Shown in pieces: positions 25,206-35,068 of a stretch of DNA of 64,000 nucleotides. Origin of the DNA: Neisseria sp. (GTDB lineage: Bacteria > Pseudomonadota > Gammaproteobacteria > Burkholderiales > Neisseriaceae); NCBI RefSeq assembly GCF_030530745.1, contig NZ_JAUMUI010000008.1, positions 26,556-90,555 on the forward strand, read 5' to 3'. Position 1 is the first letter of the stretch. Each line of letters begins with the position of its first letter. Below the pieces are notes generated by a model, which saw nothing but the letters and a program-made list of their open reading frames with translations, had not been told where the DNA came from and made no database searches. The position numbers and the translations under genes were made by a program.

Positions 25206-25240
25206 TCTGTCGGTAAGGTTTATTTTACCTTACCGACAGA
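25206..25240. promoter_or_regulatory. Operator-like inverted repeat before the AbrB/PIN pair
   Basis: TCTGTCGGTAAGGT and ACCTTACCGACAGA form a perfect 14-base inverted repeat with a seven-base AT-only centre, 20 bases upstream of the antitoxin ATG. No T-run follows on the minus strand, so a binding site is more likely than a terminator. Confidence 0.65.
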
Positions 25241-25320
25241 CAGCAAACAAGACAGAGGCCGTCTGAATGTCTGTAACGGCGGCTTGCCACCCTGCCCTCT
25301 TGCAAGCCTTTCAGACGGCC

Positions 25321-27351
25321 TTACTGAAACCAAAGCCCCCAGAAAAACGCCACAATCAGCACCAGCACGCCGAACACCATGGCGGCGGCGTAGGTGTAGA
25401 TAAAACCGGTTTGCATTTTGCGCACTTGGGCGGCCAGCGCGCCGACGGCTTTGGCCGAGCCGTTGACGATACCGTTGTCGATAATGGCGGTATCGCCCAC
25501 TTTCCAGAAGAAATTGCCCAATGCGCGGCTGCCTTTGGCAAACACGTTGAAGTAAATCACGTCTAAGTAGTATTTATTGTCGAGCAGGGTGTAAACCGGC
25601 TTGAAGGCGGCAGCAATCTTGGCCGGCAGGTTCGGAGCTTTCACATACAGCAGCCATGCCGTTACCACGCCCGCGATGGCGAGATAGAGCACGGGCGTGT
25701 GCAGGCTGTGGGAAACCATGGCCAGCGGGCCGTGGAAGGCTTCGGCCATTTTCGCCATCACGGGATGGGCTTCGTGGTTCACATAAATCACATCTTTGAA
25801 GAAATCACCGTAGAGCATGGGTTCGATGGCGATATAGCCGATAACCACCGACGGAATGGCCAACAAAATCAGCGGCAAAGTAACCACCCACGGGCTTTCG
25901 TGCGGGTTGTCGTTTTTGCCCAAGCCGTGATGATGTTCGTCGTGGCCGTCTGAATGATGGTCATGCTCGATTTCACGCCATTTTTCTTTACCGTGGAACA
26001 CCATGAAATATTGGCGGAAAGCATAGAAAGCGGTAACGAACACGCTGGCAAGCACGGCGAAATAGGCGAAACCGCTACCCGGCAAATCGCTGAAATGCAC
26101 GGCTTCGATAATCGAATCTTTGGAATAGAAACCGGAGAAGAAGGGCGTGCCGATCAGCGCCAAGTTGCCAAGCAGCATGGTCAGCCAAGTAATCGGCATG
26201 TATTTTTTCAGGTTGCCCATATGGCGCATATCCTGATCGTGGTGCATACCGATAATGGCGCTGCCCGCAGCCAAGAACAGCAGGGCTTTGAAGAAAGCGT
26301 GGGTCATCACATGGAACATCGCAATCGAATAGGCCGACACGCCCAAAGCCACGGTCATATAGCCCAATTGCGACAGGGTGGAATAAGCCACCACACGCTT
26401 GATATCGTTTTGAATGGTGCCCAAAAAGCCCATAAACAGTGCGGTAATCGCACCCACCACCATAATCACGCTCAAAGCGGTGGTGGAAAGCTCGTAAATC
26501 GGCGACATACGCGACACCATAAACAAGCCGGCGGTTACCATGGTGGCCGCGTGAATCAAAGCCGAAATCGGCGTCGGGCCTTCCATGGAGTCGGGCAGCC
26601 AAACGTGCAGCGGAAATTGTGCCGATTTACCCATTGCGCCCACAAACAACAACAGGCAGGTAACGGTGATCAGGCTCCATTCCACACCGGGGAAAAGCTG
26701 GATGGTGGCGTGTTGCACATTGGGCAGATAAGCAAACACATCCGCATAGCGCAAGCTGCCGCCGAAATAGGCCAAAATCAAACCGATACCCAAGATAAAA
26801 CCGAAATCGCCCACACGGTTCACCAAAAACGCTTTCAGGTTGGCGAAAACCGCGCTTTCGCGTTTGAAATAGAAACCGATAAGCAGATAAGACACCAAGC
26901 CCACGGCTTCCCAGCCGAAGAAGAGCTGGACGAAGTTGTTGCTCATCACCAGCATCAGCATGGAGAAGGTAAACAGCGAGATATAGCTGAAAAAGCGTTG
27001 GTAGCCCACTTTTTCATCGTGCATATAGCCGATGGTGTAGATATGCACCATCAGCGACACAAACGTTACCACCACCATCATCATGGCGGTTAGGCTGTCA
27101 ACCAGAAAGCCCACCGAGAAATCCAAACCGCCCATAGTGAGCCAGGTATACACGTTTTCGTCGAACTTGGCGCGCGAGCCGTCGATAAAGCCCCACAGCA
27201 CATAGGCCGACAACACGGTGGAAACGGCCACACCCAAAATGGTAACCGTGTGCGCGCCCGCACGGCCGATCTGCTTGCCGAACAGGCCCGCCAGCAGGCA
27301 GCCTGCCAAGGGAGCCAACGCGATGGCGAGATATAGAGTCATGTCGTTCAT
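25321..27351 (-). CDS. nuoL: NADH-quinone oxidoreductase subunit L
   Basis: 676-residue distal proton-pumping subunit of complex I with about 16 membrane helices and the long lateral helix near the C-terminus. Conserved pieces are LFFGWEAVGLVSYLLIGF (helix Glu), GKSAQFPLHVWLPDSMEGPTPISALIHAATMV (Lys, His) and IKRVVAYSTLSQLGYM. A His-rich cytoplasmic or loop segment (HDHHSDGHDEHHHGLG) sits near residues 465-480 and could bind metal; part of this is encoded by a DUS. Normal length. Confidence 0.96.
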   Translation of the reverse strand: MNDMTLYLAIALAPLAGCLLAGLFGKQIGRAGAHTVTILGVAVSTVLSAYVLWGFIDGSRAKFDENVYTWLTMGGLDFSVGFLVDSLTAMMMVVVTFVSLMVHIYTIGYMHDEKVGYQRFFSYISLFTFSMLMLVMSNNFVQLFFGWEAVGLVSYLLIGFYFKRESAVFANLKAFLVNRVGDFGFILGIGLILAYFGGSLRYADVFAYLPNVQHATIQLFPGVEWSLITVTCLLLFVGAMGKSAQFPLHVWLPDSMEGPTPISALIHAATMVTAGLFMVSRMSPIYELSTTALSVIMVVGAITALFMGFLGTIQNDIKRVVAYSTLSQLGYMTVALGVSAYSIAMFHVMTHAFFKALLFLAAGSAIIGMHHDQDMRHMGNLKKYMPITWLTMLLGNLALIGTPFFSGFYSKDSIIEAVHFSDLPGSGFAYFAVLASVFVTAFYAFRQYFMVFHGKEKWREIEHDHHSDGHDEHHHGLGKNDNPHESPWVVTLPLILLAIPSVVIGYIAIEPMLYGDFFKDVIYVNHEAHPVMAKMAEAFHGPLAMVSHSLHTPVLYLAIAGVVTAWLLYVKAPNLPAKIAAAFKPVYTLLDNKYYLDVIYFNVFAKGSRALGNFFWKVGDTAIIDNGIVNGSAKAVGALAAQVRKMQTGFIYTYAAAMVFGVLVLIVAFFWGLWFQ

Positions 27352-27409
27352 AGAAACGAACCTTTTAATTTAAAAATGTTTCCGGCCTTTTCAGACGGCC
27401 TTCATATGG

Positions 27410-27928
27410 TTAAAACGCTTCTTCCGTATAACCGTTTAACTTAAAAAATTTGTCCCACATCTGTTCGAGTTTACCGAAAAATCCGCTGCCGTATTTTTTC
27501 ACGGGTTTCCAAGGTTCTGTGGAACAGCCGCCTTCCTGCCCCGTTTGAACCAAGCGCAAGTTTCCTTCTTGCTTTTCCAAACAGAAATAAATATGGTGTG
27601 CATTCTTTAACCCACCACGGGTACTTTCATCTATTATAGAAGCACTTATGGGTTCGTTATACTTCAATTCTCCGTTATTTCCATCAAAAAATGGAACACA
27701 TTTATCTCTACTGCTGCCATCAGGCTCTTGCGGAGCAAAACCTTCAGGTTTTTTTTGGCCTGAAAACTGAATATTTACTATTCTTTTACCATGACTCACA
27801 TAAAGACAAGGAAAGCCATTTTTCAGCGTAACACGTCCGATACCATCCCTACCTTCCCTAACGGTAGAAACAGAAAATGCAGGGAATGAAAATACCAATA
27901 AAACAAGAGGTAAAATTATTCTTTTCAT
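27410..27928 (-). CDS. Small exported protein, candidate immunity protein
   Basis: 172 residues with a clear Sec signal peptide (MKRIILPLVLLVFSFPAFS, cleavage after about 19). The mature part has beta-like strands and four Cys (FPCLYV, DKCVPFF, YFCLEK, GGCST), with a spacing that recalls beta-sandwich periplasmic proteins annotated as putative T6SS immunity proteins in Neisseria. It starts 10 bases after the LysM metallopeptidase gene, so the two are co-transcribed. The locus is AT-rich relative to the nuo genes. No recognised enzyme motif. The immunity role is inference from position and signal peptide. Confidence 0.55.
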   Translation of the reverse strand: MKRIILPLVLLVFSFPAFSVSTVREGRDGIGRVTLKNGFPCLYVSHGKRIVNIQFSGQKKPEGFAPQEPDGSSRDKCVPFFDGNNGELKYNEPISASIIDESTRGGLKNAHHIYFCLEKQEGNLRLVQTGQEGGCSTEPWKPVKKYGSGFFGKLEQMWDKFFKLNGYTEEAF

Positions 27929-27938
27929 TTCCTATACC

Positions 27939-29273
27939 TCATTTCAAAAACTCAGGAAAATTTTTGTTATCCACACCTAATACTGTCAAATTTAAATTAG
28001 AACTTTTGGGCATCAAATTAGAGTTTTTAGGATTATTTTTAAAATCCTTCAATATCCTTAGCCAATGTATATAAATATCCCTTCCATAATCTTGCCTATA
28101 GTTACGGCCATGTGTTGTATACATATAGTCATCAGCAATAATATTACCTTGTTGTTCCATATTAAAATCAGATAATTCTTTTCTTTTATTTATTACAAAC
28201 TTATATTCATACGCATATCCTTGAAAATACCCCAATTGTCCTGAAATTGCCGCACCTGCAGTTTTTACGGCATATCCCATCTGATACTGCCAAACATGTA
28301 CCATTTCATGAACAAACGTATGTAGATTTACTAAATCTTTTTCCATATTACTATTTTTAATATCCGAAAAATCAGCCCGATAAATTTCCGAAGGGAAATA
28401 TATGGTGCCGTCCGGTGTCATCGCGGTTGTATTGTCCTGAAGCCAGCCGAGAAACTCCCCTTCGTGTACTTTAACCAAATCCGGATTTACCGCATTTTTA
28501 AAAACCGCCTGTACAATTTTCTTTTCCCCTGCCGTTAAAGAACGTGTCTGCACGATTCTCTTCAACGTGATTTTCCCTTGGGCATTTTTAACCAATGAGA
28601 ATGAGGATGCCGACTGCTTCAAACTATTTTTAAATGACACAACCGTACGTCTGGTTTGGTCTTTCACATAGTTTGCCGCCATCTCTTTCAAATAAGTGAC
28701 CACATCATTCGGCAGGCCGGGCAGCTTCAATAAGTCGGCAAAACGGTTGGCAGCATTGTTTTTTGCGGCCGACACGGTAGGCGCAGCACAACAGGCTATT
28801 TCCAGCGCGGCAAATACCCGTATATCGCTTACCTGTAAAGGTTTGTCGTTTTCGATGTTTAAAGTGCTGCCCGCCGCATCGGTTGTACCGCTGTAAACGG
28901 AACCGTCTGAAAGCTCTATTTCATAGGCAAGGTTTTTCAGCGGGTTTCCTTGTTCGTCTTGCAAAACAAAGGCCGCACCGTATTTCGCGGCAGGCAGCTT
29001 CAACACCTGCCCAACCTTAATCAAATCACTCTTCAAGCCGTTGAGCGATTTTAATTCTGCCACGGTCGTACCGTATTTCTTCGCCAAACCCGAAAGGGTA
29101 TCGCCCGATACGACGGTATGCGCCGATACGGAAACTTTCAGCACCTGCCCGACTTTAATCAAATCGCTCTTCAAACCGTTAAGCGATTTCAACCCTGCCA
29201 CGGTCGTGCCGTATTTTTTCGCCAATGCCGATAAGGTGTCGCCCGATACAACTTTGTGTGTTACTTCTGCCAT
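27939..29273 (-). CDS. LysM-domain zinc-metallopeptidase-like protein, candidate effector
   Basis: 444 residues with no signal peptide. Two nearly identical LysM repeats (residues 8-53 and 54-98, period 46 residues or 138 bases) begin VVSGDTLS and share [15 protein letters not shown] short beta domain follows ([20 protein letters not shown]). The C-terminal part carries HEMVH at 322-326 (HExxH zinc motif) and, about 50 residues on, [12 protein letters not shown], a plausible third-ligand helix as in effector-type metallopeptidases. The N-terminal third has nuo-like base composition, while the rest is AT-rich. Peptidoglycan binding plus proteolysis suggests a contact-dependent or T6SS-type toxin; no secretion genes are in view. 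Confidence 0.65.
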   Translation of the reverse strand: MAEVTHKVVSGDTLSALAKKYGTTVAGLKSLNGLKSDLIKVGQVLKVSVSAHTVVSGDTLSGLAKKYGTTVAELKSLNGLKSDLIKVGQVLKLPAAKYGAAFVLQDEQGNPLKNLAYEIELSDGSVYSGTTDAAGSTLNIENDKPLQVSDIRVFAALEIACCAAPTVSAAKNNAANRFADLLKLPGLPNDVVTYLKEMAANYVKDQTRRTVVSFKNSLKQSASSFSLVKNAQGKITLKRIVQTRSLTAGEKKIVQAVFKNAVNPDLVKVHEGEFLGWLQDNTTAMTPDGTIYFPSEIYRADFSDIKNSNMEKDLVNLHTFVHEMVHVWQYQMGYAVKTAGAAISGQLGYFQGYAYEYKFVINKRKELSDFNMEQQGNIIADDYMYTTHGRNYRQDYGRDIYIHWLRILKDFKNNPKNSNLMPKSSNLNLTVLGVDNKNFPEFLK

Positions 29274-29339
29274 GATGAAACTCCCGAAATAAAAATAATT
29301 TGGCGTTTTTCATGAGGCTTGACGTTTTCAGACGGCCTT

Positions 29340-29885
29340 TCAGCCTTTTTCATAACCTTCGTAGTAATACGACTGCTCTATGCCCTTGAAGATGATTTCG
29401 CGGTTGTCCACATCGCCGGTGAGGTGTTTTTGCAGCAGGAAACGCAATTCCAAATCGTTAATCGGGCTGCGTTCCATCGCCTGCAAATACAGGGTTTTGT
29501 CGACGTGTTGCCAGTTCACCACTTTTTTCAAATTCTTCTTCAACACCAAATCCAGCCAGATGCGTGTACTTCTGCCGTTGCCCTCTAAAAACGGGTGGGC
29601 GATGTTCATTTCCACATATTTGGCGATGATTTCTTCAAACGTGGTTTCCGGCATCTGCTCGATTTTTGCCAGTGCTTCTTTCAAATAGAGCGCGTTGGCA
29701 AAGCGGAAACCGCCTTTGAAAATATTCTGCTCGCGGATTTCGCCCGCAAATTCATACAAACCGCTAAACAGATAAGCGTGTATCTGTTGCAGGCCGCGCG
29801 TGGTGCCTACTTCGATTTGGTGAATGTCGCCGCTTTCAAACAGGCGGTAGGCATTTTGCAGGCTTTTTCCGTCTATCGATTTCAT
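29340..29885 (-). CDS. Class III Fic-domain AMP-transferase
   Basis: 181 residues, closely resembling the N. meningitidis protein NmFic as I recall it. The Fic motif [12 protein letters not shown] is at 97-108 (catalytic His97). The C-terminal inhibitory helix has the class III motif Ser172-x3-Glu176-Gly177 ([11 protein letters not shown]), so inhibition is built into the protein and no separate antitoxin is needed. NmFic is regulated by tetramerisation and auto-AMPylation, and gyrase B has been used as a target. The gene lies between nuoK and nuoL, as I recall for N. meningitidis, which suggests an old insertion. Confidence 0.93.
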   Translation of the reverse strand: MKSIDGKSLQNAYRLFESGDIHQIEVGTTRGLQQIHAYLFSGLYEFAGEIREQNIFKGGFRFANALYLKEALAKIEQMPETTFEEIIAKYVEMNIAHPFLEGNGRSTRIWLDLVLKKNLKKVVNWQHVDKTLYLQAMERSPINDLELRFLLQKHLTGDVDNREIIFKGIEQSYYYEGYEKG

Positions 29886-29896
29886 GGTTTATCCGC

Positions 29897-29933
29897 TTTC
29901 AGACGGCCTGATATTCACGCAGGCCGTCTGAAA
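29897..29933. terminator. Inverted DUS pair after nuoK
   Basis: TTTCAGACGGCCTG and CAGGCCGTCTGAAA (14-base arms, nine-base loop) start one base past the nuoK stop and end 12 bases before fic. A partial terminator inside the operon is possible. Confidence 0.6.
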
Positions 29934-29934
29934 A

Positions 29935-30240
29935 TCAGCCTTTCAACGTATCCAAATCGGCCACGTTAATCGTATTGCGGTTGCGGAACACCAGCACCAT
30001 AATCGCCAAGCCGATGGCGGATTCTGCGGCGGCCACGGTTAAGATGAAAAACACGAAAATCTGCCCGGCCGTGTCGCCCAAGTATTGCGAAAACGCGATA
30101 AAGTTGAAGTTTACCGCCAGCAGCATCAATTCGATCGACATCAGCAGAATCAGCACGTTTTTGCGGTTCATAAAAATACCCATGGCGCTGATGCCGAACA
30201 GAAGTGCGGCCAAAACCAGATAATGCGTTAAGGTAATCAT
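29935..30240 (-). CDS. nuoK: NADH-quinone oxidoreductase subunit K
   Basis: 101-residue complex I membrane subunit with three helices. It starts [23 protein letters not shown], and the second and third helices carry the conserved Glu residues ([17 protein letters not shown] and [18 protein letters not shown]). The start overlaps the nuoJ stop by four bases (ATGA). Confidence 0.97.
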   Translation of the reverse strand: MITLTHYLVLAALLFGISAMGIFMNRKNVLILLMSIELMLLAVNFNFIAFSQYLGDTAGQIFVFFILTVAAAESAIGLAIMVLVFRNRNTINVADLDTLKG

Positions 30241-30893
30241 GCTTTGCCCTCCTCTTTGCCGTCCGAATCCGTTTCGTCTGCCGTTTCAGACGGCCTGACG
30301 GCTTCCATTTTCACCATACGCAAACGGCCTTCTTTGGCATTGACTTTCACCTGATCGGCAGGGTTGACGGTTTTGGGGTTAAACGTTTTGCGGTGCACCA
30401 GCGCAATCGCCGCCACCATGCCCAACACCAGCAACACGCCCGCCAGCTCGAACGGCAGCAGGTAGGTGGTGTAGAGCTGGCTGCCCAAATCGCGCACGTT
30501 GCTGTAATCGGCGGGAATCTCTTTCATCGCGCCGAACGCGGCAAGATTGGTTTTCGGGTTCACCAAAATCAGAATCAGCGCCACCGACATCAACACGCCC
30601 ACCAAACCGGCTACCGGCGCATGACGCCAAAAGCCCGCGCGCATTTCTTCGATGTCGATGTTCAGCATCATCACCACAAACAGGAACAGCACCATCACCG
30701 CGCCCACATACACCAACACCAGCGTGATGCCCAAGAATTCGGCCTGCATCAGCATCCACATCAGCGCGCTCACGCAGAAAGTAAGCACCAGATACAGCGC
30801 CGCGTGTACGGGGTTTTTTACGGTTACGGTTTTCAGCGCGCCGAACAACACGATGGCCGCCAGAATATAGAACAGGATTGCAGTAAAAGTCAT
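30237..30893 (-). CDS. nuoJ: NADH-quinone oxidoreductase subunit J
   Basis: 218-residue complex I membrane subunit with five helices. [45 protein letters not shown], and [21 protein letters not shown] include the conserved pi-bulge helix region. A polar tail after the last helix (from about 175) is Glu/Asp-rich and includes a DUS-encoded stretch near 30287. Position between I and K is canonical. Confidence 0.96.
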   Translation of the reverse strand: MTFTAILFYILAAIVLFGALKTVTVKNPVHAALYLVLTFCVSALMWMLMQAEFLGITLVLVYVGAVMVLFLFVVMMLNIDIEEMRAGFWRHAPVAGLVGVLMSVALILILVNPKTNLAAFGAMKEIPADYSNVRDLGSQLYTTYLLPFELAGVLLVLGMVAAIALVHRKTFNPKTVNPADQVKVNAKEGRLRMVKMEAVRPSETADETDSDGKEEGKA

Positions 30894-30904
30894 CGCTCTT
30901 ATCC

Positions 30905-31384
30905 TTATCGGTAGGGCGCGTCGGCCGCTTTGCGTTTGGCGATTTCGTTTTCGTATTTATCGCCGATGGCCAGCAGCATGGGTTTGGTGTAATACAGATC
31001 GCCACGTTTTTCGCCGTGGTATTCGAGAATATGGGTTTCCACAATCGCGTCCACCGGGCAGGCTTCTTCGCAGAAGCCGCAGAAAATGCACTTGGTCAAA
31101 TCAATATCGTAACGCGTGGTGCGGCGGGTGCCGTCTTCGCGCTGCTCCGATTCGATATTGATGGCCATCGCCGGACAAACCGCTTCGCACAGTTTGCAGG
31201 CGATGCAGCGCTCTTCACCGTTGGGATACCGCCGCTGTGCGTGCAGGCCGCGGAAACGCACCGACTGCGGCGTTTTCTCTTCGGGAAACATAATCGTTTC
31301 TTTGCGGGCGAAGAAGTTTTTGAGCGTTACGCCCATGCCTTTTACCAATTCGCCGAGCAGGAAGGTTTTTACTAGGTTTGCCAT
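30905..31384 (-). CDS. nuoI: NADH-quinone oxidoreductase subunit I
   Basis: 159-residue subunit carrying the two [4Fe-4S] clusters N6a and N6b. Both ferredoxin motifs are visible, [12 protein letters not shown] and [12 protein letters not shown], each with the distal Cys that completes the other cluster. N-terminal amphipathic helix and [19 protein letters not shown] match beta-proteobacterial NuoI. Confidence 0.97.
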   Translation of the reverse strand: MANLVKTFLLGELVKGMGVTLKNFFARKETIMFPEEKTPQSVRFRGLHAQRRYPNGEERCIACKLCEAVCPAMAINIESEQREDGTRRTTRYDIDLTKCIFCGFCEEACPVDAIVETHILEYHGEKRGDLYYTKPMLLAIGDKYENEIAKRKAADAPYR

Positions 31385-31450
31385 ATCGATTACCCTTTTG
31401 GATAGGGGTTTGTGTTTATTAACTGTTTGTCCGGGGTTTCATACGGCCTG

Positions 31451-32527
31451 TCATTTCCATAAACTCAGCGGCGAAATCATCCACAAGCCGATCACCACGA
31501 TGCCGACAAAGCCGATAGGAATCAGCACCTTCCAACCCAAACGCATGATTTGGTCGTAGCGGTAGCGCGGGAAAGTGGCGCGTATCCACAAATAGCCGTA
31601 AAGAATAAAGGCCATTTTCACAAACATCCAGAATGCGCCCGGCGTGCCGATAAAACCCCAACTTTGCGGAAAAGGCGAGAGCCAGCCGCCCAAAAACATC
31701 AGCGAAGTGAGCGCAGCAATCAGAATCATGAAAATATATTCTGCCAAAAAGAAGAGCGCAAACGCGAAGCCGGAATATTCCACGTGGAAACCGGCCACGA
31801 TTTCCGATTCGCCCTCGGCCACGTCGAACGGGGCGCGGTTGGTTTCGGCCACGGCGGAAATCAGGTAAACGATAAACAGCGGAAAGAGCGGCAGCCAGTT
31901 CCAAGAAAAAATCGAGCCGCCGGCAATGCCCTCGCTCTGCCCCTCTACGATGTCGATAAAGTTCAGGCTGCCCGACACCATCACCACGCCCACCAAAGCC
32001 GCACCCATGGCGATTTCATAGGAAATGGTTTGCGCCGAAGAACGCATCGCGCCCAAAAACGAATATTTCGAGTTGGATGCCCAACCGGCGATAATCACAC
32101 CGTACACCGACAGCGAAGTAATCATCAGAATAAACAGCAGGCCGGCGTTAACGTTGGTGAGCCACCATTCGCTGCTGAACGGAATCACCGCCCATGCGGC
32201 AAACGCAGGGGCAAGCGACATCATCGGGCCGATATAGAACAGGGCTTTGTTCGACAGCTTGGGGCGGGTTACTTCTTTAAACAGCAGTTTGAACACGTCG
32301 GCAAACGGCTGAATCAGGCCGAACGGGCCGGTTACGTTGGGGCCGACGCGCAACTGCATATAGCCGATTACCTTGCGCTCGAAATAAGTGAGGTAGGCCA
32401 CAGTGAGAATCAGCGGAATCAGGATAATCACAATTTTTACGATAATCGACACCACCAGGCCGACATCGTTGCCCAGCGCGCCCATTCCGAGCTGCATGGC
32501 AAACAAGGCTTGGAACCACTCTTGCAT
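31451..32527 (-). CDS. nuoH: NADH-quinone oxidoreductase subunit H
   Basis: 358-residue complex I membrane subunit that forms part of the quinone chamber. [36 protein letters not shown] and [35 protein letters not shown] are the family signatures, with conserved Glu and Arg residues. Eight predicted helices. A palindrome TTCCACGTGGAA lies inside at 31778-31789. Confidence 0.97.
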   Translation of the reverse strand: MQEWFQALFAMQLGMGALGNDVGLVVSIIVKIVIILIPLILTVAYLTYFERKVIGYMQLRVGPNVTGPFGLIQPFADVFKLLFKEVTRPKLSNKALFYIGPMMSLAPAFAAWAVIPFSSEWWLTNVNAGLLFILMITSLSVYGVIIAGWASNSKYSFLGAMRSSAQTISYEIAMGAALVGVVMVSGSLNFIDIVEGQSEGIAGGSIFSWNWLPLFPLFIVYLISAVAETNRAPFDVAEGESEIVAGFHVEYSGFAFALFFLAEYIFMILIAALTSLMFLGGWLSPFPQSWGFIGTPGAFWMFVKMAFILYGYLWIRATFPRYRYDQIMRLGWKVLIPIGFVGIVVIGLWMISPLSLWK

Positions 32528-32529
32528 GA

Positions 32530-34815
32530 TTATGCCCTTTCCAATTCAATGCGGTTCATTAACGCACCCAGCGCGGCATTTACGGTATGCAGCGGCAGAT
32601 ACACCACGTTTTCGGGCAGGTACACATCGGCCGCCACGCTCACGTCAACGCGCGCACCGCCTTGCACGGCCTGCACACGTTCGCCGTCTTGCAGGCCGAG
32701 CGCAGCCAGCGTGTTCGGATGCACACGGGCGGCGGGGGTTTGCGCATGGCTGGTGGCTTGCAGCGGTGCCGAACGGCGCACCAGCGCATCAGTGTGGTAA
32801 ATGCCGACGCCGCCCACGCGCATCAGTACATGATTGCCGTCTGCGACCGCAGAAAGTCCCTGTCGGGAAACGCTTGCGCCCTGCCAAGTGCTTTGGTTGT
32901 TTAATTTTTCAGACAGGCCTTCTTGCCCAACGGCTTCTTTCAGCACCTGTTCGCTGCTGTCGTATTCAAAACCGTCCAAGCCGAACACATTGCCCAACAC
33001 GCGCAATACTTTCCACAAGGGGCGGCTGTCGGCCAAGCCTTTCACCACGCCGTGGAACGATTGCAGGCGGCCTTCCATATTGATAAAGCTGCCCGACGTT
33101 TCGGTAAACGGCGCAACCGGCAGCATCACGTCGCACACTTCGCGCAAGGTTTCGCTTTCAAACGGAGTGAACGCCATCACGCTTTGCGCCTGTTTCAGCG
33201 CGGCCACGGCTTTGGCGCCGCCCGCCACGTCGATTTCCGGCTCCACGTTCAAGAGCAGCACGGCTTTTTTCGGCTGTGCCAGCATTTCCTGCACGGTTTG
33301 GCCGCCGTTCACGCCCAACACGTCTGCGCCCACGCTGTTGGCAGCCTGCGGCAGGATGCCCAAAACGGCGCCGGTGGCTGCGGCCAGTTGTTGCGCGGCG
33401 GCGTAAATCGCGGCGTAATCGGGATGGTTCTGCACTTCCGCGCCCAATATCACGGCGGCTTTTTCAGCCTGCTTGAGGCCGTCTGAAACGGCACTTTGCG
33501 TGTCTTGCGCCAGTTTGCTCAAGAAGTCCGCCCAATCGTTGGGATGCAATACTTCGTGCGCGAACAGCGGCATATGCAGCTCTTCCCTGCTGCTGGCAAT
33601 CACGCTCAGAGCCATATAAGACTTGGCGGCGCGGCGCAAACGGGCGGTTAGCAGCGGCTGTTCTTTGCGCAGGTTGGCACCCACCACCAATACGGCGTCG
33701 GCGTTGCCCAAATCTTCGATGCTCTGGCCCAGCCATTGTGCACCTTGCAGGCTGCCGGCAAGGCGGTTGTCCTGCTGCATCAGGCGGGTGTCGAAATGTT
33801 TGATGCCCAAGCCGTTAGCCAGTTTTTTCGCCAGATACAGCTCTTCCACGGTGTTCGCCGGGTTGGCCCAGACGCCGATTTGGTCTTGGCCGTCTTCTTT
33901 GGCGATGCACTCCAATGTTTTCTTCACATATTCCAGCGCGGTTTGCCAGTCCACTTCGTGCCATTCGCCGCCGTGTTTGATTTTCGGCGTTTTCAGACGG
34001 CTTTCGTGATACAGGCCCTCATAGGCGAAACGGTCGCGGTCGGCAATCCAGCATTCGTTGATGGCTTCGTTTTCCAGCGGCAGCACGCGGCGCACGGTGT
34101 GGTCTTTGGTTTGCACGATCAGGTTGCTGCCCAGCGCGTCATGGGCGGAAATCGATTTGCGGCGGCTCAATTCCCACGAGCGGGCGTCATAACGGAACGG
34201 TTTGCTGGTGAGCGCGCCGACGGGGCACAAATCAATCACGTTGCCCGACAATTCGGTTTCCACCGCTTTGCCGATAAACGGCATGATTTCGGAAAACTCG
34301 CCGCGGTTGGCCATGGCGATTTCCTGCACGCCCGCGATTTCTTCGGTGAAGCGCACGCAGCGGGTGCAGTGGATGCAGCGGCTCATCTCGACGGCGGAAA
34401 CCAGCGGCCCCATGTCTTTGCCGACCACCGAACGCTTTTCTTCGGTGTAGCGGCTGGCCGATTTGCCGTAGCCCACGGCCAAATCCTGCAACTGGCATTC
34501 GCCGCCCTGGTCGCAAATCGGGCAGTCGAGCGGGTGGTTGATGAGCAGAAACTCCATCACCCCGGCCTGCGCCTGTTTGGCCTTGGCCGAATGGGTGTGC
34601 ACCACCATGCCGTCGGTTACCGGCGTGGCGCAGGCAGGCAGCGGTTTGGGGGCTTTTTCCACTTCCACCAAACACATGCGGCAGTTGGCGGCGATAGACA
34701 ATTTTTTGTGGTAGCAGAAGTGCGGAATATAGGTGCCCAATTCGTGCGCCGCTTCCATCACAGTCGCGCCCTGCTTGACTGCAATCTGTTTACCGTCGAT
34801 TTCGATTTGTAACAT
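32530..34815 (-). CDS. nuoG: NADH-quinone oxidoreductase subunit G
   Basis: 761-residue iron-sulfur subunit. The N-terminal [2Fe-2S] and [4Fe-4S] ligands are visible ([69 protein letters not shown]), followed by the molybdopterin-oxidoreductase-like domain, here without a cofactor ligand. Length is within the beta-proteobacterial range. Two bases separate it from nuoH. An in-frame DUS near 33478 encodes SDGLKQ. Confidence 0.96.
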   Translation of the reverse strand: MLQIEIDGKQIAVKQGATVMEAAHELGTYIPHFCYHKKLSIAANCRMCLVEVEKAPKPLPACATPVTDGMVVHTHSAKAKQAQAGVMEFLLINHPLDCPICDQGGECQLQDLAVGYGKSASRYTEEKRSVVGKDMGPLVSAVEMSRCIHCTRCVRFTEEIAGVQEIAMANRGEFSEIMPFIGKAVETELSGNVIDLCPVGALTSKPFRYDARSWELSRRKSISAHDALGSNLIVQTKDHTVRRVLPLENEAINECWIADRDRFAYEGLYHESRLKTPKIKHGGEWHEVDWQTALEYVKKTLECIAKEDGQDQIGVWANPANTVEELYLAKKLANGLGIKHFDTRLMQQDNRLAGSLQGAQWLGQSIEDLGNADAVLVVGANLRKEQPLLTARLRRAAKSYMALSVIASSREELHMPLFAHEVLHPNDWADFLSKLAQDTQSAVSDGLKQAEKAAVILGAEVQNHPDYAAIYAAAQQLAAATGAVLGILPQAANSVGADVLGVNGGQTVQEMLAQPKKAVLLLNVEPEIDVAGGAKAVAALKQAQSVMAFTPFESETLREVCDVMLPVAPFTETSGSFINMEGRLQSFHGVVKGLADSRPLWKVLRVLGNVFGLDGFEYDSSEQVLKEAVGQEGLSEKLNNQSTWQGASVSRQGLSAVADGNHVLMRVGGVGIYHTDALVRRSAPLQATSHAQTPAARVHPNTLAALGLQDGERVQAVQGGARVDVSVAADVYLPENVVYLPLHTVNAALGALMNRIELERA

Positions 34816-34898
34816 GGTGTGTTTCCTAGTTACGGATTTTTAAAGGTTTTTGCTTAAGGCCGTCTGAAAAAAGTTTTTCAGACAGGCATTTTGTTACT

Positions 34899-34910
34899 TT
34901 CAGGTAGCCT
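34899..34910 (-). other. Exact Eikenella-dialect uptake sequence (AG-eikDUS)
   Basis: The minus strand reads AGGCTACCTGAA, the 12-mer known as the Eikenella DUS dialect, whereas this genome otherwise uses AGGCCGTCTGAA. It lies between nuoG and the AT-rich nuclease gene. Confidence 0.7.
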
Positions 34911-34971
34911 AATGTTTACTGCACCGTTTCCGTTGCTTCATTCTTATGCAGCTAGCTTATATCCGCCCGTT

Positions 34972-35053
34972 GTAGTGTGTGTGGCGCAGCCACGCACGGG
35001 ATTGTGCGGTTTAAGTTCAAGCAACGCGTGCGTGCCGGGGGCACACACCCTAC
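34972..35053. repeat. Imperfect inverted repeat beside the nuclease gene
   Basis: GTAGTGTGTGTGGCGCAGCC at the left is matched, reading the other strand from 35053, by GTAGGGTGTGTGCCCCCGGC. Arms of about 28 bases with several mismatches and a 28-base centre. No coding frame; looks like a dispersed intergenic element. Confidence 0.55.
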
Positions 35054-35068
35054 GCTTGTTACTCTTAA

